A DNA stretch of 64,000 bases from Cycloclasticus sp. (GTDB lineage Bacteria > Pseudomonadota > Gammaproteobacteria > Methylococcales > Cycloclasticaceae). Below the pieces are notes generated by a model. That model made no database searches and was not told the DNA's origin. It saw only the letters and a program-made list of their open reading frames with translations. Both the position numbers and the translations under genes were made by a program. This document shows, piece by piece, positions 26,721-37,033 of this stretch; positions within the stretch are counted from its first letter, which is position 1; the number at the start of each line of letters is the position of its first letter. The DNA is taken from assembly GCA_002700385.1 (NCBI GenBank), contig PADC01000002.1, positions 1 to 64,000 on the forward strand, read 5' to 3'.

Positions 26721-27202
26721 TATCTCGATTTTTCCCAACGATCAAGAGCGATCACAAATTTTTTCGCTGCTTGCTCTAGCAACGCTAAAAATTGTTCATG
26801 CTGACTCACTTTTAACGCTTCCCAAGCACGTTGCATATCAACTTCTGCTTCTTTCATGATCTGCGCATCACTGACCAGTTGATAAGCCCGATTAAGTGAA
26901 TGAATCATCGAATTCAATTCAGCCTTAGCAACATTACCCTCTGTTAACACCATCATGCAGGCTGCCTCGGGCGCTTTTTGCAATGACGTCTCACTCGACA
27001 TCGCATTCAACACAGCCCATTCATCGACATAGTAATCCCTTAAGTGACTCACCAAATACATCAAACATAACATACTAGGTAAATCCTTAAACAGGGTTGG
27101 ATCACCTCTACTGGCTGCTAATTCTGCAGCCACTTTCAAAGACGGGCCTATAATCATTTGGTATTCTTCCGGGCTCAGCCAATCGGGTTGATGTTCAGTC
27201 AT
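26720..27202 (-). CDS. conserved hypothetical helical protein
   Basis: Not recognised. 160 residues, wholly helical and cytosolic, with no signal or metal motif. ATG at 27202 was chosen over a GTG three codons earlier. It overlaps the transglycosylase-like gene by one base (TAATG), so the three genes 27202-24089 form an operon. Confidence 0.65.
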   Translation of the reverse strand: MTEHQPDWLSPEEYQMIIGPSLKVAAELAASRGDPTLFKDLPSMLCLMYLVSHLRDYYVDEWAVLNAMSSETSLQKAPEAACMMVLTEGNVAKAELNSMIHSLNRAYQLVSDAQIMKEAEVDMQRAWEALKVSQHEQFLALLEQAAKKFVIALDRWEKSR

Positions 27203-27344
27203 ATCACTCACATGTTAAGAATTAAATTTATTAATTAAAAAGCTATTCAGTTTATATTCAGCAAAGTAGTTTTTAATGTGGTAGTCTAAAGATTCTAAAA
27301 TTTAGCGTAACTCATTCAGTCATTAAATCAATTTAGGGAAAACA

Positions 27345-27767
27345 ATGAAATACTCAACCTCATTTATCGCCGTTCTTCTATCAAGCTTTTTATTCTTAAC
27401 CGGCTGTGAAGAAGCTGACAAAGCTGCGACCAGCGCTAAAGAAGCCGCTACTGACGCAATGCCATCAACAGACTCTATTGTAGAATCAGCAAATGACGCA
27501 AGCGCTTCAGTTGATGAAGCAGCTTCGGATGCCGTTGACACCACGGAACAAGTTGCTTCAGATGTTATCGACTCGACTAAAGAAATGAGCAATGACATCC
27601 TTGATGCAGTGAAAGAAAAAACGTCTGACGCGTTAGAAACAGCTAAAGAAATGACAGATGACGCGATTTCCAGCGTGACAGAAACGGAAGCTGAAGCAGC
27701 TGCAGAAAAGGAATCTAACGATCTTTTAGAAGGCGCTAAAGAGTCTTTAGAAAGTTTAAAGCAATAA
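27345..27767 (+). CDS. acidic Ala-rich coiled lipoprotein
   Basis: 140 residues. Lipoprotein signal with LTGC at residues 18-21, then a mature part made almost only of Ala, Asp, Glu, Ser, Thr, Val and Lys with an 11-residue periodicity (ASDAVDTTEQVASDVIDSTK ... SDALETAKEMTDDAISSV). Such amphipathic repeats resemble stress-type (LEA-like) or apolipophorin-like helices. Function unknown. A strong terminator follows. Confidence 0.7.
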   Translation: MKYSTSFIAVLLSSFLFLTGCEEADKAATSAKEAATDAMPSTDSIVESANDASASVDEAASDAVDTTEQVASDVIDSTKEMSNDILDAVKEKTSDALETAKEMTDDAISSVTETEAEAAAEKESNDLLEGAKESLESLKQ

Positions 27768-27789
27768 GCTCCTCACGATAAGAACTAAA

Positions 27790-27826
27790 AACCCCCTTAA
27801 CGGCTCAACCTTAAGGGGGTTTTTTA
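27790..27826. terminator. bidirectional intrinsic terminator
   Basis: AACCCCCTTAA / TTAAGGGGGTT stem of 11 pairs with a 10-base loop and T-rich flanks on both strands. It ends the lipoprotein gene and would also stop leftward transcription of ssb. Confidence 0.9.
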
Positions 27827-27864
27827 ATGCGGGCTGATAGTGAAATCAACCTCTAAGGTGTTTT

Positions 27865-28317
27865 TTAAAATGGGATGTCATCATCAAAATCATCCATCGG
27901 CGCTGTAGGCTGTGCTGGTGCAGAGGAGAAATTACTGGGCTTTGACTGCGAGCTCGAGGGTGAAAATTCAGCAGAACTTCCTCCACGGCTATCTAACATT
28001 TGCAACGTACTCCCTTTTATTTCTGTGCTATAGCGATCCTGCCCGCTTTGGTCTTGCCATTTGCGGGTATGAATTGAGCCTTCAACATATACTTTTGAGC
28101 CCTTTTTAAGATACTCGCCCGCTACCTCGGCTAATCGATTAAAAAACGCCACTCGATGCCACTCTGTTTGTTCTTTTTTCTCACCTGTGTTCTTATCTTT
28201 CCACGTTTCCGATGTGGCGACGGTGATATTGGTTACCGCACTACCGCTCGGCATATAACGCGTTTCAGGGTCTTTACCCAAATTTCCTACTAAAATTACT
28301 TTGTTCACACCAGCCAT
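27865..28317 (-). CDS. ssb: single-stranded DNA-binding protein
   Basis: OB-fold protein coating ssDNA in replication and repair. N-terminus [23 protein letters not shown] and the [23 protein letters not shown] block are canonical. A Ser/Pro-rich linker leads to the DDFDDDIPF tail that binds partner proteins. The product is 150 residues. The ssb, MFS and uvrA grouping is ancestral in gammaproteobacteria. Confidence 0.97.
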   Translation of the reverse strand: MAGVNKVILVGNLGKDPETRYMPSGSAVTNITVATSETWKDKNTGEKKEQTEWHRVAFFNRLAEVAGEYLKKGSKVYVEGSIHTRKWQDQSGQDRYSTEIKGSTLQMLDSRGGSSAEFSPSSSQSKPSNFSSAPAQPTAPMDDFDDDIPF

Positions 28318-28363
28318 AATTCACTCCAATTATTGACGCTCATTTAAAGCGCTTGCTCATATT

Positions 28364-29743
28364 TTAAGAGATGATCGCGTCTAGCGCCGCTTCATCTAAT
28401 AACTCATTATCTACTTTTAAATAGGCCGTAGAATCGTCAACCGATATCCCCACATCTAACACGCCTTTGACAGCTAATAGCTTATCAGTTATTTGTTTTG
28501 CTTGCTCATCGGTTTCAACGTCTACGTTTTTTAACAAACTACTCATGTGCCGAGGTGATTTCATGCTTAAGGCGACTAAAAACCAAACAAATAAAATAAC
28601 GGCGCATACCAAAAAAACGTCCAGCAAACCATACTGGCTCCAAACCAAGCCCCCTATCAAACCGCCACAAAACGCACCAAAAAACTGAGCACTGGAGTAC
28701 ACGCCCATCGCTGTTCCTTTACCTCCGGCAAAGGCAATCTTAGAAATTAAAGAAGGCAAACTCGCTTCTAATAAATTAAATGCGGTAAAGAAAACAAATA
28801 AAGAGGCCACCATTCCCCACAGAGAGCCACTGAACAAGTACAGCCCTAAACTGGCAAGCGATAAAGTCGCTATGGCACTCACAAAAACAAGCTTCATTTT
28901 CCGTTTTTTTTCGGCAATGATGATAAACGGCACCATCGCAACAACTGACAATCCCAGCACAGGCAAATAAACCATCCAATGGTTTTCAGCTGCAAGACCT
29001 AACTTACCTCTCATCAATAAGGGCAAGACAACAAACATCGCTGTCATCACTAAATGTAAACAAAAAATACCAAAATCAAGACGAAGAAGCTGGGTATCCT
29101 TTAGCACTTTTCCCATTAAGGCAGGAATTGGCTCTGCATCCCTATGCACGGCTATATTTTTTGCTTCGGGTACCACGTTATACAAAAGAAAAATGCCTGC
29201 CGCCGCTAACAGCGCGGTAAACCAGAAAATTCCTTGTAAACCGATAAACGACGCTAAAACAGGCCCCAATACCATCGCCACACCAAACGAAACACCAATG
29301 CTAATGCCAATCGTTGCCATTATCTTCGTCCGGTTTTGTTCCAGTGTTAAATCCGCTGCAAGGGCCATAATCGCCGCAGCGACGGCCCCGCTGCCTTGCA
29401 AGGCTCGACCCATAATAATGCCGTATATGGTCGTCGACATGGCGGCCACAACACTGCCGATTAAAAATAACAGCAAACCGATCGTAATGATTTTTTTCCG
29501 GCCAAACCGGTCAGACATCAAACCAAAGGGAATTTGCAATAACGCTTGCGTTAAACCATAAATACTAATCGACAAACCCAGTAGCACCGGCGTTATTCCA
29601 TCCAGATGCTCGGTGTACAAAGCCATCACCGGCAAAATCATAAACAAGCCGAGCATGCGCATTGAAAAGATACCCGCTAAACCTAAGCTTGCTCTTTTCT
29701 CTTGTTCGCTCATTATTGATGTTTGGCCCGAAGATTCAGCCAT
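28364..29743 (-). CDS. yajR: MFS transporter, YajR type
   Basis: Inner-membrane exporter with twelve helices and a C-terminal cytosolic domain (VDVETDEQAKQITDKLLAVK...) that has the ferredoxin-like YAM fold of E. coli YajR. The A motif GLMSDRFGRKKIITIG is intact. The substrate is unknown. The start at 29743 (MAESSGQ) is plausible; an inner ATG gives a product ten residues shorter. Divergent from uvrA with a 68-base gap. Confidence 0.85.
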   Translation of the reverse strand: MAESSGQTSIMSEQEKRASLGLAGIFSMRMLGLFMILPVMALYTEHLDGITPVLLGLSISIYGLTQALLQIPFGLMSDRFGRKKIITIGLLLFLIGSVVAAMSTTIYGIIMGRALQGSGAVAAAIMALAADLTLEQNRTKIMATIGISIGVSFGVAMVLGPVLASFIGLQGIFWFTALLAAAGIFLLYNVVPEAKNIAVHRDAEPIPALMGKVLKDTQLLRLDFGIFCLHLVMTAMFVVLPLLMRGKLGLAAENHWMVYLPVLGLSVVAMVPFIIIAEKKRKMKLVFVSAIATLSLASLGLYLFSGSLWGMVASLFVFFTAFNLLEASLPSLISKIAFAGGKGTAMGVYSSAQFFGAFCGGLIGGLVWSQYGLLDVFLVCAVILFVWFLVALSMKSPRHMSSLLKNVDVETDEQAKQITDKLLAVKGVLDVGISVDDSTAYLKVDNELLDEAALDAIIS

Positions 29744-29811
29744 AATTACTTTGCCTAGCCTTTAAAAAGAGGGGTATATTAACAGGTTTGGCGACTTAAT
29801 TAGATACGTAA

Positions 29812-32652
29812 ATGGACACCATTCAAATTCGTGGCGCAAGAACCCACAACTTAAAAGACATTGACTTGGATCTTCCAAGAGATAAGCTCATCGTCATCAC
29901 GGGGTTATCCGGTTCAGGCAAGTCTTCTTTAGCTTTTGACACGATTTATGCGGAAGGCCAACGCCGTTATGTTGAGTCATTATCTGCCTATGCTCGGCAA
30001 TTTTTATCTGTGATGGAAAAGCCCGATGTTGATCATATCGAAGGGCTTTCGCCAGCTATTTCTATCGAACAAAAGTCGACCTCACACAACCCTCGATCAA
30101 CGGTGGGTACCATTACAGAAATATATGATTATTTGCGCCTGTTATTTGCCAGAACGGGCATTCCTCAATGCCCAGATCACGGCACCTCGCTCGAAGCACA
30201 AACCACCACTCAAATGGTGGATGCGGTGCTTGAATTAAACCCCGATAAACGCTGGATGTTATTAGCCCCTGTTATTCAAGCGCGCAAAGGTGAGCACTTT
30301 AATGTATTGAACGATCTGCGCAATCAAGGGTTTATTCGCGCACGGATTGATGGAGAAGTCGTCGAACTGGACAATGCACCACCGTTAGAGTTAAAAAAGA
30401 AACATACCATTGAAGTTGTTGTTGATCGCTTTAAAATTCATGACGACTTAGCTGTTAGGCTCGCCGAATCTTTTGAAACAGCATTAAAACTCACTGAAGG
30501 CATTGCCGTTATCAGCAGCATGCATGACGATGAGGAGATTCTATTTTCCTCTCGTTTCGCTTGCCCCGTCTGTGGTTACAGCATCAGCGAACTGGAGCCA
30601 CGCAGTTTTTCTTTTAACAGCCCTAAAGGCGCCTGCGTCAGCTGCGATGGGTTAGGCATCAAACAATACATCGATCCGGCACAAGTGCTCCACAGCCCAG
30701 ACATTAGCTTAGCCGGTGGGGCTATTCGCGGTTGGGATAAACGCAATATGTATTACTATCAAATGATTATGTCGCTGTCTAAGCATTATCATTTTGATCC
30801 AGAACAACCCTTTAATTCGTACCCGAAACACATCCAAGATGCCATCTTATTTGGCAGCGGTGACGAACCGATTGTTTTTAAAACGCTTAATAGCCGAGGA
30901 GAAGCAATCCAACGCACACACCCGTTCGAAGGCATTATTCACAGCATGGAACGGCGTTATCGCGAAACAGATTCGAACACTGTTCGCGATGAACTCGCAA
31001 AATACCTCTCAAGTAAAGCCTGTCCAGATTGTCATGGGCAACGCCTTAACAAAGCGGCGCGGCATGTTTTTGTTGATGCACATAGTCTGCCTGAAATAAC
31101 AAACCTGTCCATTCGAAAATCCAGCGATTTATTTGCGTCGCTGAAACTCCCCGGCCACCGCGGTGAAATTGCCAAGAAAATTATTAAAGAAATTAAAGCA
31201 CGGTTCGATTTTCTTATTAATGTCGGCCTCGATTATCTATCCTTAGATCGAAGTGCCGATACGCTGTCCGGTGGCGAAGCCCAACGTATTCGACTCGCCA
31301 GCCAAATTGGCGCAGGACTCGTGGGTGTTATGTATGTCTTGGACGAACCGTCTATTGGCTTACATCAACGCGACAATCAACGCTTAATCAACACCCTTTT
31401 TCATCTCCGCAACCTCGGTAATACCGTTATTGTTGTCGAACATGATGAAGATGCAATTTTAGCCGCGGACCATGTCGTTGATATAGGCCCACAGGCCGGC
31501 ATTCATGGTGGCGAAATTATTGCTCAAGGCTCGCCTCAAGACATCACACAAAACCCCAAATCAACCACCGGGCAATACCTGTCTGGCCGGCAGTTTATTG
31601 CCATTCCCAAACAACGCCACCCTGTTGATGAGAACAAAAAATTACGCATTAATAATGCTCGCGCCAACAATTTAAAAAACGTCAGTGTAGCGTTACCCAT
31701 TGGATTATTAACGTGCATTACCGGCGTGTCGGGTTCTGGAAAATCAACATTAATAAATGAAACGTTGTATCCAACTGTTGCCAAAATATTAAACAAATCT
31801 TCTTTGCCTATCGCGGCTAATGATGGTGTCGATGGTTTGGAACATATAGACAAAGTCGTTGATATTGATCAAAGCCCAATAGGGCGCACGCCACGTTCTA
31901 ACCCCGCCACGTATACGGGGCTCTTTACACCTATTCGAGAACTCTTTGCCGCCACCCCTGAAGCCCGATCACGGGGTTACACACCGGGACGTTTTAGTTT
32001 TAACGTCAAAGGTGGCCGCTGTGAAACATGCAAAGGCGACGGCGTGATTAAAGTAGAAATGCACTTCCTTGCCGATGTGTATGTCAATTGCGAAAGCTGT
32101 AAAGGCCAACGCTACGGGCGCGAAACATTAGAAATTCGCTACAAAGGTAAAACCATCCACGAAGTGTTATCCATGACGGTTGAAGATGCTTGTGATTTTT
32201 TTGAGTCCATTCCCGTTGTCTCTAAAAAGTTGCGCACCTTAATGGATGTTGGACTCGGCTATATCACCCTCGGGCAAAATGCCGTGACTTTATCAGGCGG
32301 TGAAGCACAACGTGTCAAATTATCACGTGAGCTTTCTAAACGCGATACAGGCAAAACACTCTACATACTGGATGAACCAACCACTGGCCTACACTTTGCG
32401 GATATTCAACAACTTCTCAGCGTTCTGCATACCTTACGCGATCATGGCAATACCCTTGTGGTTATCGAACACAACTTGGATGTAATAAAAACCGCTGATT
32501 GGATTATTGACATGGGCCCTGAAGGGGGCGATGGCGGAGGCGAAGTGATTGCGCAAGGAACGCCCGAACACGTTGCTGAAAGCAACGTCTCTCATACTGG
32601 CCTGTACCTAAAAGAACTGCTTAACAAAACCACAACGACCCAAACCGGATAA
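29812..32652 (+). CDS. uvrA: excinuclease ABC subunit A
   Basis: Damage-recognising ATPase of nucleotide excision repair. Two ABC domains are seen, with Walker [14 protein letters not shown] near residue 30 and [10 protein letters not shown] in the second half. ABC signatures [12 protein letters not shown] and [12 protein letters not shown] are both present. Two zinc modules have CPVC...CVSC and CETC...CESC. The product is 946 residues, standard length. Confidence 0.98.
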   Translation: MDTIQIRGARTHNLKDIDLDLPRDKLIVITGLSGSGKSSLAFDTIYAEGQRRYVESLSAYARQFLSVMEKPDVDHIEGLSPAISIEQKSTSHNPRSTVGTITEIYDYLRLLFARTGIPQCPDHGTSLEAQTTTQMVDAVLELNPDKRWMLLAPVIQARKGEHFNVLNDLRNQGFIRARIDGEVVELDNAPPLELKKKHTIEVVVDRFKIHDDLAVRLAESFETALKLTEGIAVISSMHDDEEILFSSRFACPVCGYSISELEPRSFSFNSPKGACVSCDGLGIKQYIDPAQVLHSPDISLAGGAIRGWDKRNMYYYQMIMSLSKHYHFDPEQPFNSYPKHIQDAILFGSGDEPIVFKTLNSRGEAIQRTHPFEGIIHSMERRYRETDSNTVRDELAKYLSSKACPDCHGQRLNKAARHVFVDAHSLPEITNLSIRKSSDLFASLKLPGHRGEIAKKIIKEIKARFDFLINVGLDYLSLDRSADTLSGGEAQRIRLASQIGAGLVGVMYVLDEPSIGLHQRDNQRLINTLFHLRNLGNTVIVVEHDEDAILAADHVVDIGPQAGIHGGEIIAQGSPQDITQNPKSTTGQYLSGRQFIAIPKQRHPVDENKKLRINNARANNLKNVSVALPIGLLTCITGVSGSGKSTLINETLYPTVAKILNKSSLPIAANDGVDGLEHIDKVVDIDQSPIGRTPRSNPATYTGLFTPIRELFAATPEARSRGYTPGRFSFNVKGGRCETCKGDGVIKVEMHFLADVYVNCESCKGQRYGRETLEIRYKGKTIHEVLSMTVEDACDFFESIPVVSKKLRTLMDVGLGYITLGQNAVTLSGGEAQRVKLSRELSKRDTGKTLYILDEPTTGLHFADIQQLLSVLHTLRDHGNTLVVIEHNLDVIKTADWIIDMGPEGGDGGGEVIAQGTPEHVAESNVSHTGLYLKELLNKTTTTQTG

Positions 32653-32663
32653 CGAGGACACTT

Positions 32664-33569
32664 TTGATCAATTCAGCCACTAAACTGTTTCCTCTCTGGG
32701 CCATCTTATTGTCCACTCTTGCCTATCTAGCACCCACCCTTTTTACGCCACTTAAACCGAGTTTATTTTTCTTGCTCGGTTTGGTGATGTTCGGCATGGG
32801 CATGAGCTTAAAAGCAAATGACTTCTTGCTCATTTTTAAATCACCCAAACCGATCCTTTTAGGCCTTTTGCTACAGTTCCTTTGCATGCCTTTTTTTGCC
32901 TGGGGGCTGTCTACCTGGTTACAGTTACCCTTGGCCTTGGCCAGCGGCATGGTGCTTGTTGGTGCAAGCCCCGGTGGCACCGCTTCTAACGTAATTTGCT
33001 ATTTAGCCAAAGGTAACGTGGCTTTATCTATCGCCATCACGACGTTTTCAACTGTATTAGCTGTTATTGCTACGCCGGCATTAAGTCTGCTCTATTTAGG
33101 AAAACAGGTTGATGTACCCGCCATGAAAATGCTGATGGATATCGTAAAAATTATTATTTTACCGGTCACAGCCGGCATCATCGTGAATCAACTCTTTGGG
33201 CGGTTGTTAGGCGCTGCAAGGCAAATCTTTCCATTAATATCTGTCTTTGCCATCGTATTGATTATTGCGATTATCGTTGCACTGAATCATTCTCGCCTCG
33301 ACTCCATTGGCATCCTGTTGGTCTCCGCGGTTGCGCTTCATAACGCCCTTGGGCTGTTGGCCGGCTATTGGCTACCGCGTGCTTTTGGCATGGATCAACG
33401 TACCTGTAAAACCTTAGCGATTGAGGTCGGTATGCAAAACTCCGGTTTAGCCGTTGCATTGGCGGTTAAATATTTCTCACCGGCCGCCGCCTTACCCGGC
33501 GCCCTATTTTCTCTTTGGCACAACCTGACAGGCTCACTGCTCGCTTCGTTTTGGTCTCGCGGTAAATGA
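32664..33569 (+). CDS. bile acid:sodium symporter family transporter
   Basis: 301-residue membrane protein of the SLC10/ASBT family with about ten helices. The crossing-helix motifs ASPGGTASNVICYLAKGN and EVGMQNSGLAVALA contain the sodium-site residues. The start is TTG with GAGG upstream. It follows uvrA by 11 bases and may be cotranscribed with it. The substrate is likely an organic anion such as a keto acid. Confidence 0.88.
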   Translation: MINSATKLFPLWAILLSTLAYLAPTLFTPLKPSLFFLLGLVMFGMGMSLKANDFLLIFKSPKPILLGLLLQFLCMPFFAWGLSTWLQLPLALASGMVLVGASPGGTASNVICYLAKGNVALSIAITTFSTVLAVIATPALSLLYLGKQVDVPAMKMLMDIVKIIILPVTAGIIVNQLFGRLLGAARQIFPLISVFAIVLIIAIIVALNHSRLDSIGILLVSAVALHNALGLLAGYWLPRAFGMDQRTCKTLAIEVGMQNSGLAVALAVKYFSPAAALPGALFSLWHNLTGSLLASFWSRGK

Positions 33570-33633
33570 TCAGGCCTGACAAGCGCCTCCTATTTTTATA
33601 GAGGACGTTTATCAAAACCTTAACCGTCATTAC

Positions 33634-34446
33634 TTACTCAGCGTCTGGGTAAAATAACTGCTGCCCACCTTTACGAAAGCCTGCGATAATCTCTTGGCCT
33701 TTTTTACTCGTAACAAACCGAATATATTTCATCGCTAAGTCATACCTTGAGCCTGGATGCTTACTTGGATTAACCGCCATCACGTGATATGGGTTAAATA
33801 AACCAACATCGCCTTCAAATAACACCTTGAGGGAGGTTTTGTCAGCGAAGGCAATTTGCGTACCTCGGTCTGTCAAAGCGTAAGCGAGTTTTTCATTCGC
33901 TATATTAAGCACAGCGCCCATGCCTTGCCCGACATCGACATACCAGTCCCCACTGGGTGTAACACCGGCTTTCCTCCACAACTGTTTTTCTTTCTTATGC
34001 GTGCCAGAGTCATCGCCTCTGGAAATAAAGGTAGCTTCTACTTGAGCAATACTTTGCAAGGCTTCTTCAATTGTTTTAGAAGCTGCTATATTTGCAGGGT
34101 CACTGGTTGGCCCGACTATAACAAAATCATTATGCATAACTGCCGAGCGATCAATGAAATCGCCCGCCTTAACGTACTTCAGTTCTGCCACTGGGGCATG
34201 AACAAACACGACATCAACATCACCTTGCGCACCCATTGCCAATGCTCTACCAGTCCCTACAGCAATCACTTCAAGCTTAACATTGTACTGGTTTTCAAAG
34301 ACAGGGTTGAGCACGGCTAAAAGCCCAGAGTTTTCCGTACTGGTTGTGGTCGACATTCTAAGAATATCCAATGCCGAACTGCTTGACGCAAACATCATCA
34401 ACGCGCCAACACTCAACCACCAAAGTATTTTTACAATTTTTTTCAT
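33634..34446 (-). CDS. TupA-type oxyanion (tungstate) binding protein, orphan
   Basis: Periplasmic binding protein of the TupA family. Signal peptide to about residue 25, then the ligand motifs TTTSTENSGLL near the N-terminus, IAVGTGRALAMGAQGDVDVVFVHAP, NDFVIVGP and SRGDDSGTHKKE, typical of tungstate-binding members. The TupB permease and TupC ATPase genes that normally follow are absent; the downstream neighbour is a convergent symporter. It lies after a porin and its terminator. It could serve a permease elsewhere or act as a sensor. Confidence 0.85.
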   Translation of the reverse strand: MKKIVKILWWLSVGALMMFASSSSALDILRMSTTTSTENSGLLAVLNPVFENQYNVKLEVIAVGTGRALAMGAQGDVDVVFVHAPVAELKYVKAGDFIDRSAVMHNDFVIVGPTSDPANIAASKTIEEALQSIAQVEATFISRGDDSGTHKKEKQLWRKAGVTPSGDWYVDVGQGMGAVLNIANEKLAYALTDRGTQIAFADKTSLKVLFEGDVGLFNPYHVMAVNPSKHPGSRYDLAMKYIRFVTSKKGQEIIAGFRKGGQQLFYPDAE

Positions 34447-34473
34447 CCTATCCCTCGTTACTTATCTCGTTAT

Positions 34474-34504
34474 AAAAAACAAGGGGCGACAAACGCACCC
34501 CTTT
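34474..34504 (-). terminator. intrinsic terminator between porin and TupA gene
   Basis: On the minus strand AAGGGGTGCG / CGCCCCTT forms a stem with one bulge and a short loop, followed by GTTTTTT. It lies 15 bases after the porin stop and about 28 bases before the TupA start. Some read-through would make it an attenuator. Confidence 0.8.
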
Positions 34505-34518
34505 ATTAGCCGACCGTG

Positions 34519-35877
34519 TTAAAACGCCCATTGGCCACGAAGCTGCATAATATCTGCTTCTTCATTATCATGCGCACCACCATCTACCTCTAGTACTTTG
34601 ATATAGTTAGCAGAAAAACGTAAGCCCGCTACTGGGAACCAATTAAGGCCCAGAGTCATATTGTCCATTTCACCACCGTTTATAGCGCCATCCATTAAAT
34701 CAATGGTGCTGTATCGTAGCGCTAACTCCCATGCACCTATACCACCACTACCAAACGGGCTATTAGGCTTAACTGCTTTAAATTTTGCACCTTTATGTGT
34801 GTATGGTCGCGTATCTTGTGTAAGGAACCAGCCGGTTTGTGCATACCAGCCATCAAATGTTAAGTCGCTGGTTGTATCGCGTTCTAGCTGAGTACGAATG
34901 TATTCAGCTTGGCCAGAAAACCTGTCTTTAACAACAGCAGCCTCGGCGCCTAATGTTAAATAGCTATCTACATCCAGCAATTTACCCGTATCCACAAAGT
35001 TCACTCCTGAGATATTGGTTTCAGGCTGTTGTTTGAACTGAACCTCGCCACCACGTGATCTGCGGTAATTTGCGGCCAAACCTAAATGGACCAACGAGCC
35101 TTTTTCATTAACCGGCATCCACGTAGAGCGCCCGCCTAAACCCCACCCTTCATCGTCTGAGCCACCATTTGTATTGGCTTTATCACCAAACACACCAAAC
35201 GCAGTTGTCCAATGTTTACGATCAATACTCCCCATAACGCCAATGTGTCTGCTCGCTGTAAAGGCATCAATCGAGGCTCTTTCAGTAAACTGCGTATTAT
35301 TGTCGCTGATTTGATCTTGCAACATAAACGGGTCTCTAAAGTGGCCAGCCTTAACGCTGAGCCCTTCAAAATCAAATCCATTGTAACCCACCCAAATATC
35401 TGTAATCCCTTTCCGTGTATCGCCTGTACCCGCAAAGTCATACTCAAACTTATAGAACCAATCTTTATTTACGATACCTTTGATATACAGCCTTGCACGA
35501 CGCACTTTTGTGCCATCACCTAATGTACTACCCGCTGCCGAATCATCCTCCCCATACCAAGCGGCGTCTAACTGCATGCGACCACCAATTTGCGTGGTGA
35601 AATTACCGTCACGTGATTTAACAGCTAAGCCACCTTTATTAACATTCACTTCAACATTGGTTGCCTTATCGAGCCTTTCTTGAATGTCCTCAGTTTGTGC
35701 GATGTTTTTTTGCTCTGTTGCTTTCGCCTCAGCCAATACGCGCTGATATTGCGCATCGGATATCGTGCCATTTTCATGCAGCAACATAAGTAACGTTGTC
35801 AGTTCAGAGCCTGCATGAGCCGATACCGCCCCTCCTACAAAAACAGCGGTGGCTAACACTAATTTATTTATTTTCAT
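34519..35877 (-). CDS. OprP/OprO-type porin, sigma-54 controlled
   Basis: 452-residue outer-membrane porin of the phosphate-selective type. Signal peptide to about residue 22 (VSAHA), an N-terminal helical segment (LLMLLHENGTISDAQYQRVL) shared by this family, then a barrel with conserved GGRMQLDAAWY, DWFYKFEYDFAG and KAGHFRDPF, ending QLRGQWAF. The frame is open from 35955, but the ATG at 35877 with AAGGA upstream gives a normal signal peptide. A sigma-54 promoter lies 44-61 bases upstream. Confidence 0.9.
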   Translation of the reverse strand: MKINKLVLATAVFVGGAVSAHAGSELTTLLMLLHENGTISDAQYQRVLAEAKATEQKNIAQTEDIQERLDKATNVEVNVNKGGLAVKSRDGNFTTQIGGRMQLDAAWYGEDDSAAGSTLGDGTKVRRARLYIKGIVNKDWFYKFEYDFAGTGDTRKGITDIWVGYNGFDFEGLSVKAGHFRDPFMLQDQISDNNTQFTERASIDAFTASRHIGVMGSIDRKHWTTAFGVFGDKANTNGGSDDEGWGLGGRSTWMPVNEKGSLVHLGLAANYRRSRGGEVQFKQQPETNISGVNFVDTGKLLDVDSYLTLGAEAAVVKDRFSGQAEYIRTQLERDTTSDLTFDGWYAQTGWFLTQDTRPYTHKGAKFKAVKPNSPFGSGGIGAWELALRYSTIDLMDGAINGGEMDNMTLGLNWFPVAGLRFSANYIKVLEVDGGAHDNEEADIMQLRGQWAF

Positions 35878-35920
35878 TAATTTTTCCTTATTGTTGATGA
35901 TCAAAATACCTGCTGGCATA

Positions 35921-35938
35921 GAGCAAAACCAATGCCAA
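35921..35938 (-). promoter_or_regulatory. sigma-54 promoter of the porin gene
   Basis: The minus strand reads TTGGCATTGGTTTTGCTC: the invariant GG and GC of the -24/-12 elements are exactly ten bases apart, and the flanks match TTGGCA and TTTGC. The predicted start is near 35911, leaving a leader of about 34 bases before the porin ATG. Confidence 0.85.
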
Positions 35939-36026
35939 TGGGCTTTGCATAACATTAACTCGTTGATTAATAATAAATTTTAGTCATCATCACCGAAACA
36001 AGCCTAACAACGCACTAGACTTATGC

Positions 36027-36037
36027 GACATTTTGTC
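36027..36037. promoter_or_regulatory. activator-binding palindrome, proximal
   Basis: GACATTTTGTC, an inverted repeat with GACA/TGTC arms, followed by TCA exactly as in the second site. It lies about 120 bases upstream of the predicted porin start, a usual distance for sigma-54 activator sites. Confidence 0.6.
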
Positions 36038-36056
36038 TCAATATAAAGAAACTTTT

Positions 36057-36067
36057 GACAATATGTC
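36057..36067. promoter_or_regulatory. activator-binding palindrome, distal
   Basis: GACAATATGTC, followed by TCA. Its centre is 30 bases, about three helical turns, from that of the proximal site, so both face the same side of the DNA. It lies 15 bases before the ATG of the divergent activator gene, so it may also control that gene. Confidence 0.6.
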
Positions 36068-36082
36068 TCACCCCTGCTTTTT

Positions 36083-37033
36083 ATGAATACCCACAAATCA
36101 ACTGCACGTCGTAAAGCTATTCGTGACCGCCACTCGTTTTTTGGTAATAACCCACTTGTTGTTAAACTGCTGAATGATATTGATCGTGTCGCCACTAAAA
36201 ACACCCCCATTTTATTAGACGGCGAAACAGGGACTGGCAAAAGCCTATTGGCTAGAAAAATTCATGACCTTAGCCAACGCAAAGGCCCTTTTGTATCTAT
36301 TAACTGCGCAACCTTTAGCCAACACTTACTAGAAGCCGAGCTCTTTGGTCACGCGAAAGGCGCATTTACAGGGGCGAAAGACGCACGAAAAGGGTTGGTC
36401 GCCACAGCACAAAACGGCACTTTATTTTTAGATGAAATTGGTGAGCTACCACTCGATTCGCAGCCCAAGCTGTTACACCTTTTAGAAGAAAAAACCATCC
36501 GGCCCGTTGGCTCAGACAAAGAATATAACACCTCTGTCCGTATTGTCGCCGCCACGAATAAACGCCTCAAAAACCTGGTCAAACAGGGTTTATTTAGGAC
36601 TGACCTGTATTATCGTTTAAATGTTGTTCCTTTTACTACCCCGCCACTTCGCGACCGTCCAGATGATATAGAGGCGCTTACCAACTCCTTTGTCTGTCAA
36701 TTGTGTGAGGAACACGAATTAGCGACCCCGTCCATCTCTACCGAGTCCATCAAGGCATTAAAAACCTATCATTGGCCCGGCAACATTCGCGAGTTACGTA
36801 ATCATATTGAACGCTCATTGCTTCTAAACATTCCATTACATGAGAGACTACCGGTGGATGACACTCACTCGGCGGCTACAAACAACTCTTGTCTAAAATC
36901 ACACGAAAAGGCCCAAATTCTTAAAGCGATCAGCGAAAGCAACGGGAACAAATCCCAAGCAGCCTTAGCGCTGGGTATTTCTCGTCGCACGCTAGATAGA
37001 AAACTAAAACGATGGCGTGAAGCAGCTGCCTGA
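36083..37033 (+). CDS. PspF-like sigma-54 activator without sensor domain
   Basis: 316-residue AAA+ bacterial enhancer-binding protein. Walker A GETGTGKS at 47-54, the sigma-54 contact loop GAFTGA at 93-98, Walker B TLFLDEIGELP, and an arginine finger region PPLRDRPDD are intact. A Fis-type HTH is at the C-terminus (NKSQAALALGISRRTLDRKL). No receiver, GAF or PAS domain precedes the AAA+ core, as in PspF, so control must come from a partner or from expression. Divergent from the porin, whose promoter it most likely activates. Confidence 0.9.
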   Translation: MNTHKSTARRKAIRDRHSFFGNNPLVVKLLNDIDRVATKNTPILLDGETGTGKSLLARKIHDLSQRKGPFVSINCATFSQHLLEAELFGHAKGAFTGAKDARKGLVATAQNGTLFLDEIGELPLDSQPKLLHLLEEKTIRPVGSDKEYNTSVRIVAATNKRLKNLVKQGLFRTDLYYRLNVVPFTTPPLRDRPDDIEALTNSFVCQLCEEHELATPSISTESIKALKTYHWPGNIRELRNHIERSLLLNIPLHERLPVDDTHSAATNNSCLKSHEKAQILKAISESNGNKSQAALALGISRRTLDRKLKRWREAAA

